DNA of 58,679 nucleotides from Acidobacteriota bacterium (GCA_018606725.1 JAGYID010000047.1:1-58679), one strand, 5' to 3'; shown: positions 32,032 through 41,684, numbered from the stretch's first letter. Notes: generated from the sequence alone by a model not told the origin. Program-made: numbers and translations.

Positions 32032-33756
32032 GTGCCACGCCGCCCGCCGTTTCGGATTCGTAAGCCCGGCGCCCGCTTCCCGGCGGTGCCTTCGACCACC
32101 GCCGCCGGCGCGAGGGCGCTCGGCGCGATCGTCCTGTCGCTCTTCGGCGCGACGGTTCCGGCCGCGGCGGCGTCGAAGCCGGCGCCGCCGCCGGTGCTGA
32201 CGCTCGAATCGGGCGGCGACATCGTGGCCGCGCCGGGGGTGGCGAGGCGCGCCCTGCTTCTGGCCAGCGGCCGCACGGCGACCTTCGAGGTGACCTGGGA
32301 GGCACGACTCGGCGACACCGATATCGCCGGGGGCGCGGCCGAAGTGACCGTCCGGCCGGGTGTCACCGCGCGGCTGCCGATCGCCATTCCGCTGCCGGCC
32401 ATCGAGCGGCCGTCCGGGTTGACGCTGCGCGTCTCGGCCCGCGGCCTGGCCTCACCCTCGGTCGGCAAGTCCTGGTCGTTCACCGCCTACGACGCCGATC
32501 TCGCCGCCCGCCTGATCGACCTGTTCGGCCGCGCCCGCGTCGCCCTCTACGACCCGTCCGGCTCCGCCCGGTCGGCGCTCCGGTCGCTCGGACTGGCAGT
32601 CGACGAGGTCACGTCCTTCGAAGGGCTCGCCGTGCACCGCGGCGACCTGATCATCATCGGTCCCGGCGGCTTTGGCCGCAGCGCCGAGAACCTCGGGCCG
32701 ATCCTCGGGGCCCGGGCCCGCTCCGGCGCGCGGATCCTGGTCCTCGAGCAACCCGAGCTGCCGCCCACCCTCAGCGAGGATCTCCGGCTGTGGCCGGCGT
32801 TCCCGGCCGGCCGGGAAAGCGAGCTGATGCTCGACGCGTCGCACCCGATCGTCGCCGGCATCCCCGCCACCGACGCTGGAGCGTTCTTCGCCTCCGGCGG
32901 CGGCGTCCGCCCGCTGGTGCCGCCGTCGCGCGGCAACTTCCGCGTCGTCGCCGGCGTGCGGGCCCGGAACGGCGCCGCCTGGCGCGAGGGGATCGCCCTC
33001 CTCGAGATGCCGGTGGGGGCCGGGATGACGATCATCGCCCAGGCGCCGCTCGCTGCCGCCTATGCCCGCGAACCGCTGGCGCGGGTGCTGCTGGTCAACA
33101 CACTGGCCTACCTCCTCGTGGATCCGCCGGCGCCGGTGAGAGTGGTGCTCTACGGCCACGGCGACCAGGATCTGCCGGTCTGCCTGGCACGTCTCAAGCC
33201 GATCCTGCCGACGACCGCCGCCCGCCTCGCCGGCGTCGATGTGCTGGTCGCCCCGGGCGACTGGCCGGCCTACCGCCTGCAGGCCGACGCGGCGCTGCCG
33301 CCAAAAGCCGAAGTCGCCCGCTTCCTGAGCGATGGCGGCACCGTCCTGCTGCTCAATCCGCAGCCGCTGGTCACCGAGTATCTTCAAGGATTGTCGGGGG
33401 GCGCGGTCTGGTTCGCGCGCCCGGCGTCGGGCCCGCTTCCCGATCCGGCCGGGGTCCCCTTGTTGCGCGGCATCGCCGGCGCCGACCTGGCGTTGCTGGG
33501 GCGTCCGGACGCCGATGACTTCCGCCTGCGCACCGCCGTCGGCCGGGCCGAAGTCGAGCCGCTGCTGATGGCGCCCGGCCTGTCGGTCTACCGCGTGGGT
33601 CGAGGCAGACTGGTGGCGCTCACCCTTCCGGAAGGAGACGCCTGCGCCTCGCCACGCACGGCCAGCCTGTTGTCGCGCCTGCTGACCAACCTCGGCATCC
33701 CGCTCGATCGATCGCCGGGCGCCGACCCCGAAGCGGTATCGCAGCTCGCCGACTGA
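32032..33756 (+). CDS. Secreted or periplasmic protein of unknown function
   Basis: A 574-aa protein with a basic N-terminus and hydrophobic segment (about residues 20-45) suggesting export. A beta-rich domain follows (about 50-150, GRTATFEVTWEARLGDTDIAGG). Then come two alpha/beta regions of a GATase/flavodoxin-like look (HRGDLIIIGPGGFGRSAENLGPIL, ARILVLEQPELP; FLSDGGTVLLLNPQPLV). Such patterns occur in beta-galactosidase trimerisation/ThuA-like domains, but no catalytic residues can be assigned. The GTG at 32032 is chosen because the -10 box TATATT ends 7 nt before it. It lies upstream of the propeller/CehA gene on the same strand, with a separate promoter between them. Confidence 0.6.
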   Translation: MPRRPPFRIRKPGARFPAVPSTTAAGARALGAIVLSLFGATVPAAAASKPAPPPVLTLESGGDIVAAPGVARRALLLASGRTATFEVTWEARLGDTDIAGGAAEVTVRPGVTARLPIAIPLPAIERPSGLTLRVSARGLASPSVGKSWSFTAYDADLAARLIDLFGRARVALYDPSGSARSALRSLGLAVDEVTSFEGLAVHRGDLIIIGPGGFGRSAENLGPILGARARSGARILVLEQPELPPTLSEDLRLWPAFPAGRESELMLDASHPIVAGIPATDAGAFFASGGGVRPLVPPSRGNFRVVAGVRARNGAAWREGIALLEMPVGAGMTIIAQAPLAAAYAREPLARVLLVNTLAYLLVDPPAPVRVVLYGHGDQDLPVCLARLKPILPTTAARLAGVDVLVAPGDWPAYRLQADAALPPKAEVARFLSDGGTVLLLNPQPLVTEYLQGLSGGAVWFARPASGPLPDPAGVPLLRGIAGADLALLGRPDADDFRLRTAVGRAEVEPLLMAPGLSVYRVGRGRLVALTLPEGDACASPRTASLLSRLLTNLGIPLDRSPGADPEAVSQLAD

Positions 33757-33772
33757 CGCACTGCCGGCCGGC

Positions 33773-33778
33773 TATAAT
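33773..33778 (+). promoter_or_regulatory. -10 box TATAAT before the propeller/CehA gene
   Basis: A perfect TATAAT lies 56 nt upstream of ATG 33835, which has GAGGAG at 33823-33828. This is a conventional leader. Confidence 0.5.
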
Positions 33779-33834
33779 CCCCTCCCCGGCTGAAGCTCCG
33801 TGACCGGGAGCCTGTCACCTTCGAGGAGTCATGC

Positions 33835-36432
33835 ATGCCACAGACACACACGCGCCGGACCGCAGGGCTCCGACCGATTGCGACGTTCACCGGTCTGTTC
33901 ATCCTGGCGGTTGCGGCGGCCGCGGGCGTCGCGCTGGCGAAGCAATCGTCGGCGGTGCGCGAGTTCGTCCTGAAGCAGATCAAGCTGCCGCACCACTACT
34001 ACTACCGTGAGATGTACCTGCCGCAGGCGACCTCCGGCCCCGGGTCGGTCGCGTGGTCCCCCGACGGCCGGGAGCTGGTCTATTCCATGCAGGGGACGCT
34101 CTGGCGGCAGCAGCCGGGATCGACCGTCGCCGAGCAGCTCACCGCCGGCGACGGATACGACTACCAGCCGGACTGGTCGCCCGACGGCCGGTTCATCGTC
34201 TATGCCTCCTACATCCATGACTCGGTGGAGCTCTGGATCCTCGATGTGCAGGCGTCGCAGGCGCGGCCGCTCGTCGCCAACGGCGCGGTCAACGTCGAGC
34301 CGCGCTGGTCGCCGGACGGCCGGCGGATCGTCTTCGTGTCGACCCTGTACAACCGGCGCTTCCACGTCCACACCGTGGAGGTCGCCGACGGACGGGCCGA
34401 TCGGGTGACCCGGCTGACCGAGGACAACGACGACGGCCTGCCCCGCTATTACTACAGCAACTACGACCACTACATTTCCCCCTCCTGGTCCCCCGACGGC
34501 CGCGAAATCGTCCTGGTGTCGAACCGGGGCCACGTCTGGGGAACCGGCGGCATCTTCCGGATGAAGGCCGAGCCCGGCGCGCCGCTGCGCCCGATCCACG
34601 ACGAGGAGACGACCTGGAAGGCCCGTCCCGACTGGTCGCGCGACGGGCGGCGCATCGTCTACGCGTCATATCTCGGCGGGCAATGGCACCAGCTCTGGCT
34701 GATGACCGACGAGGGGGGCGACGTCCTGCCGCTCACCTATGGCGCATTCGACGCCACCTCGCCGCGCTGGTCGCCGGACGGCCGGCGGATCGCCTACATC
34801 TCGAATGAGGACGGCAACACGGCGCTGCGCGTCCTGACGCTGCCGGGCGGCGGGCGCGAGCCGGTGGCGATCGTGGAACGGCGCTACCGGGTTCCGGTCG
34901 GACGCGTGTCGATCAGCGTCGTCGATCCGGCCACGGGCGGACCGATGCCGGCGCGCGTCTCGGTGACCGCCGGACCGGCCGGCCTGTCGTATGCGCCCGA
35001 CGACGCGTGGCGCCACGCCGATGAGGCGTTCGATCGCTCCGAGCGCAACTTCGAGTATGCCTACTTCCACACCCGGGGCCGCTCGACCGTCACCGTGCCG
35101 GCCGGCCGCGCGACCATCGAGGTGCTGCGCGGCCTCGAGTACCGGCCGGAGCGGCGCGAGGTCACGGTGGGAGCCGGCGGGACGGTGGCGGTGCGGATCG
35201 CGCCGCGGCGGCTGGTCGATCTGCCCGCCCGCGGCTGGTACAGCGGCGACATGCACGTCCACATGAACTACGGCGGCGCCTATCGCGCAACGCCAGCCCG
35301 GCTGCTGCAGCAGGCGGCGGCCGAAGACCTGCACGTCATCGAGAACCTGATCGTCAACAAGGAACAGCGGATGCCGGACATCGGGTGGTTCACCGGGAAG
35401 GTCGATCCGGTCTCGACGCGCGATCGGATCATCTTTCACAGCCAGGAATACCACACCTCCTTCTGGGGACACACCGCGCTCCTGGGGCTGCGCGACCACA
35501 TCCTGGTGCCCGGCTACGCCGCCTACGCCAACACCCCGGTGCGCAGCCTGTTCCCCCAGAACACGGCGATCTTCGATCTGGCGCACGCGCAGGGGGCGAT
35601 CACCGGCTACGTTCACCCGTTCGACGCCGTGCCGGACCCGGCGAAGGACGAGACCCTGACCAACGAGCTGCCGGTGAGCGCGGCCCTGGGGAAGGTGGAC
35701 TACTTCGAGGTGGTCGGCTTCAGCGACCACCTGGCGACCGCCGCCGTCTGGTACCGGCTGCTCAACTGCGGCTTCCGCCTGCCGGCGGGCGCCGGCACCG
35801 ATGCGATGGCCAATTTCGCCTCGCTGCGCGGCCCGGTCGGGGTCGACCGGGTGTTCGCCAAGACCGGCCCGCGCTTCGATCACGCTGCCTGGCTCGCCGC
35901 CATCCGCGCCGGCCGGACGTTTGCCACCAACGGCCCGCTCCTGGAGTTCACCCTCGACGGGCGGGAGATCGGCTCCCGGCTGACGCTGCCGGCCGGCCGT
36001 CGCAAGATGACGGCGCGCGTCGTCCTGCGGTCGATCGTGCCGGTCGACCATCTGCAAGTCGTCGGCAACGGACACGTCGTCGCCGAGCTGCCGCTGGCCG
36101 GCGACCGCGACACGGCGACGATCACGCGGGACTTCGAGGTGGAGCGCAGCGGCTGGTACACCGTCAGGGCCTGGGCCGAGCGGCCGTCGCACCCGGTCCT
36201 CGACATCTACCCGTTCGCCACCACCAGCCCGATCTACGTGACCGTCGGTGACACCGTGCCCGACGCCGGGGCCGATGCCGCCTACTTCCTCGCCTGGGTC
36301 GATCGCCTCGACGCCGCGGCCCGGGCCCACGGGGGCTGGAACGACGCCGCCGAGAAGGAGCAAGTTCTCGCCTCGATCGCCGCCGCCCGCGCCGTCTACG
36401 AGCGGCTGGCGCGCGGCTCCTCCCTGTTCTAG
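33835..36432 (+). CDS. Exported TolB-like propeller fused to a CehA/McbA metallohydrolase domain
   Basis: An 865-aa protein. An N-terminal hydrophobic segment (about 13-35) is followed by six PD40/WD40-like repeats with SPDGR cores (about 65-350). A carboxypeptidase-regulatory-like beta domain follows (about 360-455), then a PHP/CehA-type metallohydrolase domain (about 465-720). The last has GDMHVHMN, HSQEYHTSFWGH, GYVHPF and AGTDAMA, which carry the expected metal-binding His/Asp/Glu. A C-terminal beta domain and helix complete it. It probably hydrolyses a phospho- or carbamate-ester outside the cytoplasm; the substrate is unknown. ATG 33835 (not the out-of-frame ATG at 33831) follows GAGGAG by 6 nt. 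Confidence 0.8.
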   Translation: MPQTHTRRTAGLRPIATFTGLFILAVAAAAGVALAKQSSAVREFVLKQIKLPHHYYYREMYLPQATSGPGSVAWSPDGRELVYSMQGTLWRQQPGSTVAEQLTAGDGYDYQPDWSPDGRFIVYASYIHDSVELWILDVQASQARPLVANGAVNVEPRWSPDGRRIVFVSTLYNRRFHVHTVEVADGRADRVTRLTEDNDDGLPRYYYSNYDHYISPSWSPDGREIVLVSNRGHVWGTGGIFRMKAEPGAPLRPIHDEETTWKARPDWSRDGRRIVYASYLGGQWHQLWLMTDEGGDVLPLTYGAFDATSPRWSPDGRRIAYISNEDGNTALRVLTLPGGGREPVAIVERRYRVPVGRVSISVVDPATGGPMPARVSVTAGPAGLSYAPDDAWRHADEAFDRSERNFEYAYFHTRGRSTVTVPAGRATIEVLRGLEYRPERREVTVGAGGTVAVRIAPRRLVDLPARGWYSGDMHVHMNYGGAYRATPARLLQQAAAEDLHVIENLIVNKEQRMPDIGWFTGKVDPVSTRDRIIFHSQEYHTSFWGHTALLGLRDHILVPGYAAYANTPVRSLFPQNTAIFDLAHAQGAITGYVHPFDAVPDPAKDETLTNELPVSAALGKVDYFEVVGFSDHLATAAVWYRLLNCGFRLPAGAGTDAMANFASLRGPVGVDRVFAKTGPRFDHAAWLAAIRAGRTFATNGPLLEFTLDGREIGSRLTLPAGRRKMTARVVLRSIVPVDHLQVVGNGHVVAELPLAGDRDTATITRDFEVERSGWYTVRAWAERPSHPVLDIYPFATTSPIYVTVGDTVPDAGADAAYFLAWVDRLDAAARAHGGWNDAAEKEQVLASIAAARAVYERLARGSSLF

Positions 36433-36435
36433 AAT
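36430..36435 (+). promoter_or_regulatory. -10 box TAGAAT overlapping the upstream stop codon
   Basis: TAGAAT includes the TAG stop of the preceding gene and ends 6 nt before GTG 36442; no Shine-Dalgarno is seen. Likely leaderless. Confidence 0.45.
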
Positions 36436-36441
36436 CCATCC

Positions 36442-38097
36442 GTGCGCCGCCCTGCGATTCGGATCGCCCTGACGGCCGGGGCGATCATGTATCTGGCTCT
36501 CATCGGTCTGTCCCCCTGGGGACTGTGGGAGCGCGACGAAGGACGCTACGCCGATGTCGCCCAGGGAATGCTCGACCGGGGCGACTTCGTCACTCCCCGC
36601 ATCGATGGCGCCGTCTTCCTCGACAAGCCGCCGCTCGGCATGTGGGTAACCGCCGGCTCCCTGTTCCTGTGGGGGCGCAACGAGGCCGGCGCCCGCTTCG
36701 GGCAGACGGTGCTGGCGGTCGGCCTCCTGCTGGTCACCTGGCGGATCGGCGCCCTGCTGTTCGATCGGCGGCGCGCCGTGGCCGGGGCCATCGTCCTGGC
36801 ATCGTCCTGCCTGTTCTTCGCTGCCGCCCACATTCTGACTCTCGATCTGACTCTGGCGTTCACGGTGGGGCTGACGCTGATGCTGTTCCTGGAGGGGTAC
36901 CGCCGCCCGGAACGCGACGGCCGCTTCTACATCCTGATGGCCGGCGGCGCGGCGCTGGCGGTGCTCGCCAAGGGTCCGATCGGCCTGGTCCTGCCGGGGA
37001 TGACCGTGGCGCTGTTCCTGACGCTGCGCCGGTCCTGGCCGCGCGTCGCCCGGATGCGCCTCGGGTGGGGCCTCCTGCTGTTCGCCGCCATCGTGGCGCC
37101 CTGGTACCTGATGGTGTCGCTCCGCCATCCGGAGTTCCCGGGCTACTTCTTCCTGCACGAGAACCTGGCCCGCTTCGCCACCCGCGCGCACAACCGCGCC
37201 GGCGCGTGGTACTACTACCTGCCGGTCGTCATCGCCGGGCTTCTCCCCTGGAGCGCCATCGCCGCCGCCAACCTGGTCGCCGCCGTCGTGGCCGCCCCCC
37301 GCGACTGGCTGCGCCAGCTGCGGCCGCCCGGCGAGGCCGGCACATTCCTGCTCGCCTGGTTCGTCCCCGGCCTGCTGTTCTTCAGCGTGGCGCAATCGAA
37401 GCTGCCCTTCTACATCCTGCCGCTGTTCCCGGCCGCAGCGATCGCCTGCGGCGCCTGGGTGGTCGGCAGGCTGGAAGCAGGCCCGGCCTTCGCCTGGTGG
37501 ATCTCCCTGGCGCTCAGCTTCGCCGCGGCGATCGCCCTGGTCGCCGGCGGCTGGCTCGGCGGCGCGCACCTGCCGGAGGCCATGCGGGAGGACGGCGGCG
37601 CCTTCATGGCGATGGCCGCCCTGGCCCTGGTCGGGCTGATCGCCGGCGATCTGCTGGCGCGCCGTCGGCTGGCCCTGCCGGCGCTGGTCGCGACCGCCCT
37701 GCTCGCCTCGGTGGCCTGGTACGGGGCTCTGCTGGCCGCCGGCCGGAACGACGACCTGAACGAAACGCGCGCGTTCGCGCGGCTGCTGCAGCGCGAGGGG
37801 AACGGCGCCCCGGAAGTCTACGAATACCGCTGCCAGCTGCGCGGCCTGCCGTTCTACCTCGGCCGGACGGTCGGCCTGGTGTCGACGCACGACGACGACG
37901 TCGAGCTCGGCAAGACCCTCGCCCACGACCCGGGGAGCTACGTGTCGCTCGAGCGCCTGCTCGAGCGGCTGGGCGGCGGCGATCGCGTCTTCGTCGTCGT
38001 CCGCCACGAGCATTTGCCGTCCCTTCAGGAAATACTGGGGGCGCCGCTGGTCGTGCTGGCTCGCTCGTCCGATCACATCCTGGTCAGCAACCGCTGA
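36442..38097 (+). CDS. Family-39 (ArnT/PMT-like) membrane glycosyltransferase
   Basis: A 551-aa protein with roughly twelve transmembrane segments. The first periplasmic loop has WERDEGRYADVAQGML (the DE-type catalytic motif of GT39/ArnT proteins), then FVTPRIDGAVFLDKPPLGMW and KGPIGLVLPG. Such enzymes transfer a sugar from a polyprenyl-phosphate donor to lipid A or other envelope acceptors; the sugar is unknown. The start is GTG 36442, 9 nt after the previous stop, with a -10 box overlapping that stop. Confidence 0.83.
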   Translation: MRRPAIRIALTAGAIMYLALIGLSPWGLWERDEGRYADVAQGMLDRGDFVTPRIDGAVFLDKPPLGMWVTAGSLFLWGRNEAGARFGQTVLAVGLLLVTWRIGALLFDRRRAVAGAIVLASSCLFFAAAHILTLDLTLAFTVGLTLMLFLEGYRRPERDGRFYILMAGGAALAVLAKGPIGLVLPGMTVALFLTLRRSWPRVARMRLGWGLLLFAAIVAPWYLMVSLRHPEFPGYFFLHENLARFATRAHNRAGAWYYYLPVVIAGLLPWSAIAAANLVAAVVAAPRDWLRQLRPPGEAGTFLLAWFVPGLLFFSVAQSKLPFYILPLFPAAAIACGAWVVGRLEAGPAFAWWISLALSFAAAIALVAGGWLGGAHLPEAMREDGGAFMAMAALALVGLIAGDLLARRRLALPALVATALLASVAWYGALLAAGRNDDLNETRAFARLLQREGNGAPEVYEYRCQLRGLPFYLGRTVGLVSTHDDDVELGKTLAHDPGSYVSLERLLERLGGGDRVFVVVRHEHLPSLQEILGAPLVVLARSSDHILVSNR

Positions 38098-38190
38098 ATG
38101 CGGGCGGCATTCGCCGTCCGGCTGACGTCGCGTCATGATCATGGCAGTTGCGCCGGGTCGTCGCTCGCCGTACCTGTGAATTAGACACCC

Positions 38191-39438
38191 ATGCACAGCA
38201 GAATCATCTCGGCACTCGATCGGCCCCAGATCTGGGCGATCGCCGGCGGCAAGGGGGGCACCGGCAAGTCGCTCCTGGCGGCCAGCCTCGGCATCCACCT
38301 GGCGCGGGAAGGCCGCCGGGTCGTGCTGGTCGACGCCGATCTGGGGGCCCCGAACCTGCACACCTCGCTCGGGATGGACCCGCCGGCGCTGTCGCTCGGC
38401 GACTTCATCCACCGGCGCGTACCGGGGCTCGTCGACGCCGCGGTGCAGACCGGTCTGCCGCGGCTCAGCCTGATCAGCGGCGCCCGCAACGCCCTCGATG
38501 CCGAGAACCTCAAGCACTTTCAGAAGACCCGGCTGCTGCGCGAACTGTTGCAGCTGCCGGCGGAGATCGTCGTGGTCGACCTGGGCGCCGGGACCTCCCT
38601 CGACGTCCTCGACGTGTTCTGCCTGGCCGACCGCGGCGTCATGGTGATCCTTCCCGAGCCGACGTCGGTGGAAAACTGCTACCGCTTCCTCAACGCCGCC
38701 TACATGCGCCGGCTGCAGCGGACCGCTCGGGCCCTCGGCTACGAGCCGATCGTCGACCTGGTGCTGGAGCTGCGCGAACGGTCCCGCCTCGGGCGGCCGG
38801 TGGAGGTCCTCGAGGAAATCCGGCGCGTCGATGCGTGCGCCGGCCGGGCGCTGAGCGATTTCATGGAGCCGTTCCTGCCGCACCTGGTGATCAATCAGGT
38901 GCGCGATCAGGATGACGTGCGGCTGGGCGACTCCATGCAGACGGTCACCGAGCGCTTCATCCGCATCCCGCTCGGCTACGCCGGCGCCATCCCCTACGAG
39001 CCGGCCATGGTGCAGACGGTCAAGAGCCGCCGGCCGTTCATGGTCGAGTATCCCCGCTCGCGGGCGGCCGAGCGGATCCGCGCCATCGCCGATGCCGTCG
39101 GCGGGGCGGCCGGCGAGCCGCGCGCCTGGCGCCCGGCGGAAGCCTCCGACGCCGCCGCCGCTGCCGATCCCTATTTCGCTCTCGACCTGCCGCCGTCGGC
39201 CCGCGCCGACGCCATCCTGGAGGGATATCTTCGGCTGCGCCGGACGTTCCGCTCCGGCTCGCCCGCTCTTACCTCGCTCGACTGCGAGAGCGAGCGCCGC
39301 GCCGCCGTGGAGCAGATCGAGCAGGCCTACCGCTCGCTGTCCCGGAATCTTTCCGTCCCCGCCCCGTCCTCTGGACGTTCCGGACCGCAGGCCTACATTG
39401 AAGGCGGCGCCCGCCGCGGCTCGATCACCGAACCGTAA
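38191..39438 (+). CDS. MinD/FlhG-like P-loop ATPase with a J-domain-like C-terminus
   Basis: A 415-aa protein. The N-terminal about 290 residues are a ParA/MinD ATPase: deviant Walker A GGKGGTGKSLLAAS, VVLVDADLGAPNLHTSLG and VVVDLGAGTSLDVLD. The closest subtype is FlhG-like. The C-terminal region (about 325-395) reads DPYFALDLPPSARADAILEGYLRLRRTF...EQIEQAYRSLS. This has the helix pattern of a DnaJ domain but lacks HPD. The FHA-GGDEF gene starts 27 nt downstream and is probably co-transcribed. A role in polar positioning or signalling is inferred; no flagellar genes are present. Confidence 0.78.
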   Translation: MHSRIISALDRPQIWAIAGGKGGTGKSLLAASLGIHLAREGRRVVLVDADLGAPNLHTSLGMDPPALSLGDFIHRRVPGLVDAAVQTGLPRLSLISGARNALDAENLKHFQKTRLLRELLQLPAEIVVVDLGAGTSLDVLDVFCLADRGVMVILPEPTSVENCYRFLNAAYMRRLQRTARALGYEPIVDLVLELRERSRLGRPVEVLEEIRRVDACAGRALSDFMEPFLPHLVINQVRDQDDVRLGDSMQTVTERFIRIPLGYAGAIPYEPAMVQTVKSRRPFMVEYPRSRAAERIRAIADAVGGAAGEPRAWRPAEASDAAAAADPYFALDLPPSARADAILEGYLRLRRTFRSGSPALTSLDCESERRAAVEQIEQAYRSLSRNLSVPAPSSGRSGPQAYIEGGARRGSITEP

Positions 39439-39465
39439 TCCCGCGGCGTCGCACGCGCCGCGACG

Positions 39466-40395
39466 ATGGCCCAGAAGCCCGCCGACCGGACCATGGCGAT
39501 CCCGCAACGGCTGCTCGACAGCGGCCGGCTGCGGAAGGACGTCGCCTCGCTCGTCGTCCTGCACGGCGCCGAGATCGGCCGCAATTTCCGGTTGCGGCGC
39601 GAGACCGTGCTGCTGGGACGCGATCCGCAGTCGACCATCCGCCTGCATGACGGGCTGGCGTCGCGCGAGCACGCCCGCATCGACTGCCGGCGCGACCCGG
39701 CCACCGGCGACAGGGCCTATGCCATCGTCGACCTCGGCAGCACCAACCACACCTACGTGAACTCGCGGCAGGTCGAGCGCGCCGACCTGCACGACGGCGA
39801 CAAGATCCAGATCGGCGACACGGTATTCAAGTTCACTCTGCTCGACGACGTCGAGGCGTCATTCCACGAGAAGATCCGGCACCGCATCCGCTACGACCAG
39901 CTCACCGGCCTGCTCACCAAGGAGTCGCTCTACCTCGCCCTCGGCATGGAGCTGGAGCGCTGCCTGCTTCACGCCCTGCCGCTGGCTATCTTGATGATGG
40001 ACCTCGACCGCTTCAAGTCGGTCAACGACACCCGCGGTCACCAGATGGGCAGCCACGTCCTGGCGGAGGTCGGGCGTCTGATAAGGCAGTCGATCCGGGT
40101 CGAGGACGTCTCGGCGCGTTACGGCGGCGAGGAGTTCGTCTCGTACCTGACGGAGGCCCCCGCCGCCGGCGCCATGCAGGCGGCGGAGCGCATCCGCCGC
40201 GCCATCGAGGAGCATCCGTTCACGCTCGACGACCGGACGATCCGGGTGACCATCAGCATCGGCATCGCCGTCTGCCCGGAACACGGGCGTGATCTCACCG
40301 CCCTCGTGGCGCGCGCCGACCGGGCCCTGTACCGGGCCAAGGAGACGGGGCGCAATCGGGTTTGCTGCGAGCCGCTCCCGGGGGAGACGCGGTGA
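39466..40395 (+). CDS. FHA-domain diguanylate cyclase
   Basis: A 309-aa cytoplasmic protein. The FHA domain (about 28-125) has VLLGRDPQSTIRLHDGLASREHARI and GSTNHTYVNSRQV, which should bind phosphothreonine peptides. The GGDEF domain (about 140-300) has DQLTGLL, MMDLDRFKSVNDTRGHQMG and the active-site variant GGEEF in ARYGGEEFVSYL, an accepted catalytic form. No RxxD inhibitory site is evident upstream of GGEEF. It should make c-di-GMP under the control of a phosphorylated partner; a Ser/Thr kinase is not in the window. Confidence 0.9.
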   Translation: MAQKPADRTMAIPQRLLDSGRLRKDVASLVVLHGAEIGRNFRLRRETVLLGRDPQSTIRLHDGLASREHARIDCRRDPATGDRAYAIVDLGSTNHTYVNSRQVERADLHDGDKIQIGDTVFKFTLLDDVEASFHEKIRHRIRYDQLTGLLTKESLYLALGMELERCLLHALPLAILMMDLDRFKSVNDTRGHQMGSHVLAEVGRLIRQSIRVEDVSARYGGEEFVSYLTEAPAAGAMQAAERIRRAIEEHPFTLDDRTIRVTISIGIAVCPEHGRDLTALVARADRALYRAKETGRNRVCCEPLPGETR

Positions 40396-40427
40396 CGGGA
40401 GGTCCGGCGGGCCGCTGGGGCTGCCGC

Positions 40428-41678
40428 TCAGCCCGACTGGCGAACGGCCGGGCGGGCCAGCTGGAACAGCTCGTAGTCTTCGAGCAGGCGGTCGCTGCGC
40501 TTGGCCGCCTCGAGGATGCGGGCGACGGTCTCCTCGGCGGCCGGGATCCGCTGCTGCTCGAGCCAGAAAATCACGTTGGAGTGCCCGGACATCGGTCCGA
40601 TCCGGACCCGCTGGCTGAAGCCGAAGTCGGTGGCCGGGACGCCCGAGTAGACCCGGTCGGCCAGCCACACATCGTCCTTCCGCAGCGCCTTGATGACCGC
40701 GGCGGCATGCACCCCGGTGGCGGTCTCGAAGGCGTCGCTGCCGACGACCGGGTAATTGGCCGGGATCGGCACCCGGCATCCTTCGGCGACCGTCCGGCAG
40801 TAGTCGCTGAGCCCGCGCAGGTCGCGCTCGATCCAGCCGAGGAGCCTGAGGTTCACCAGGAGCAGGTCCATCGGCGTGTTGCCGGCGCGCTCGCCGATGC
40901 CGAGCGCGCAGCCGTGCGCGCGGCTGGCGCCGGCGCCGATCGCCGCCAAGGTGCTGGCCAGGTCCAGCCCCCGGTCACGGTGTCCGTGCCAGTCGATGCC
41001 GATGTCGGCGCCGCTCTCGGCGACGATCGTGCCGATGAAGCGCACCAGCGCCGCCGCCCCCTGGGGCGTCGCGCAACCGACCGTGTCGGTGACGCAGACC
41101 CGCCGGGCGCCGCAGGCGATGGCGGTCGAGTACAGCCGTCGCAGCGTGGTCGGGTCGGCGCGCATGGTGTCCTCGGTCACGTACATCACCGTGAGTCCCT
41201 CGCGGACGGCGAACGACACCGACTCATCGGTCAGCCGCAGCAGGTGATCGACGTCCCAGCCTTCGACATAGCGGCGGATCGCCGACGAGCCGATGAACAG
41301 GCACGTCTCGATCGGCATGCCGGTCGCGCCGCTGATGCGGGCGATCGGCTCGATGTCCTTGACGGCCGTGCGGGCGGCGCAGTTCGGCCGGATCCGCAGC
41401 CGCTCGCCGGCGATGGCCCGGCACAGCGCCTCGACGTCCTCGGCGGCGCGCGGGCCGGCGCCCGGCAGGCCGACGTCGGCCGTATCGATCCCGAGGGCGT
41501 CCATGGCCCGCAGGATGCGCACCTTGGTGTCGATCGGCGGATCGGTGACGCTGGGCCCCTGCAGCCCGTCGCGCAGCGTCTCATCGTCGAGCATGACCGG
41601 TCCGCGCGGCACGGGGGCGGGGCCGACCTGGTTCCAGTCGTAGATCAGATCGGCCGGACGATCCCGGCTGTCGTCCAT
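40428..41678 (-). CDS. DRE-TIM metallolyase, isopropylmalate/homocitrate synthase-like
   Basis: A 416-aa protein of the HMGL-like/LeuA superfamily. The signature DDETLRDGLQGP near residue 30 gives the catalytic Arg and metal-binding Asp. DWHGHRDRGLD provides the metal-binding HxH, and GIGERAGNTP is conserved in LeuA/CimA/NifV enzymes. It lacks the C-terminal leucine-binding regulatory domain, so it is not a full LeuA; the alpha-keto acid substrate is unknown. ATG 41678 lies 6 nt after a TATCAT box, so a leaderless mRNA is likely. Confidence 0.82.
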   Translation of the reverse strand: MDDSRDRPADLIYDWNQVGPAPVPRGPVMLDDETLRDGLQGPSVTDPPIDTKVRILRAMDALGIDTADVGLPGAGPRAAEDVEALCRAIAGERLRIRPNCAARTAVKDIEPIARISGATGMPIETCLFIGSSAIRRYVEGWDVDHLLRLTDESVSFAVREGLTVMYVTEDTMRADPTTLRRLYSTAIACGARRVCVTDTVGCATPQGAAALVRFIGTIVAESGADIGIDWHGHRDRGLDLASTLAAIGAGASRAHGCALGIGERAGNTPMDLLLVNLRLLGWIERDLRGLSDYCRTVAEGCRVPIPANYPVVGSDAFETATGVHAAAVIKALRKDDVWLADRVYSGVPATDFGFSQRVRIGPMSGHSNVIFWLEQQRIPAAEETVARILEAAKRSDRLLEDYELFQLARPAVRQSG

Positions 41679-41684
41679 GCGGGA

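Noticed and set aside
34666..39792. A 1708-codon minus-strand open frame across the CehA, GT39 and MinD genes
   Set aside because: It spans three well-supported genes on the other strand and shows only repetitive Gln/Arg/Asp/Gly composition.
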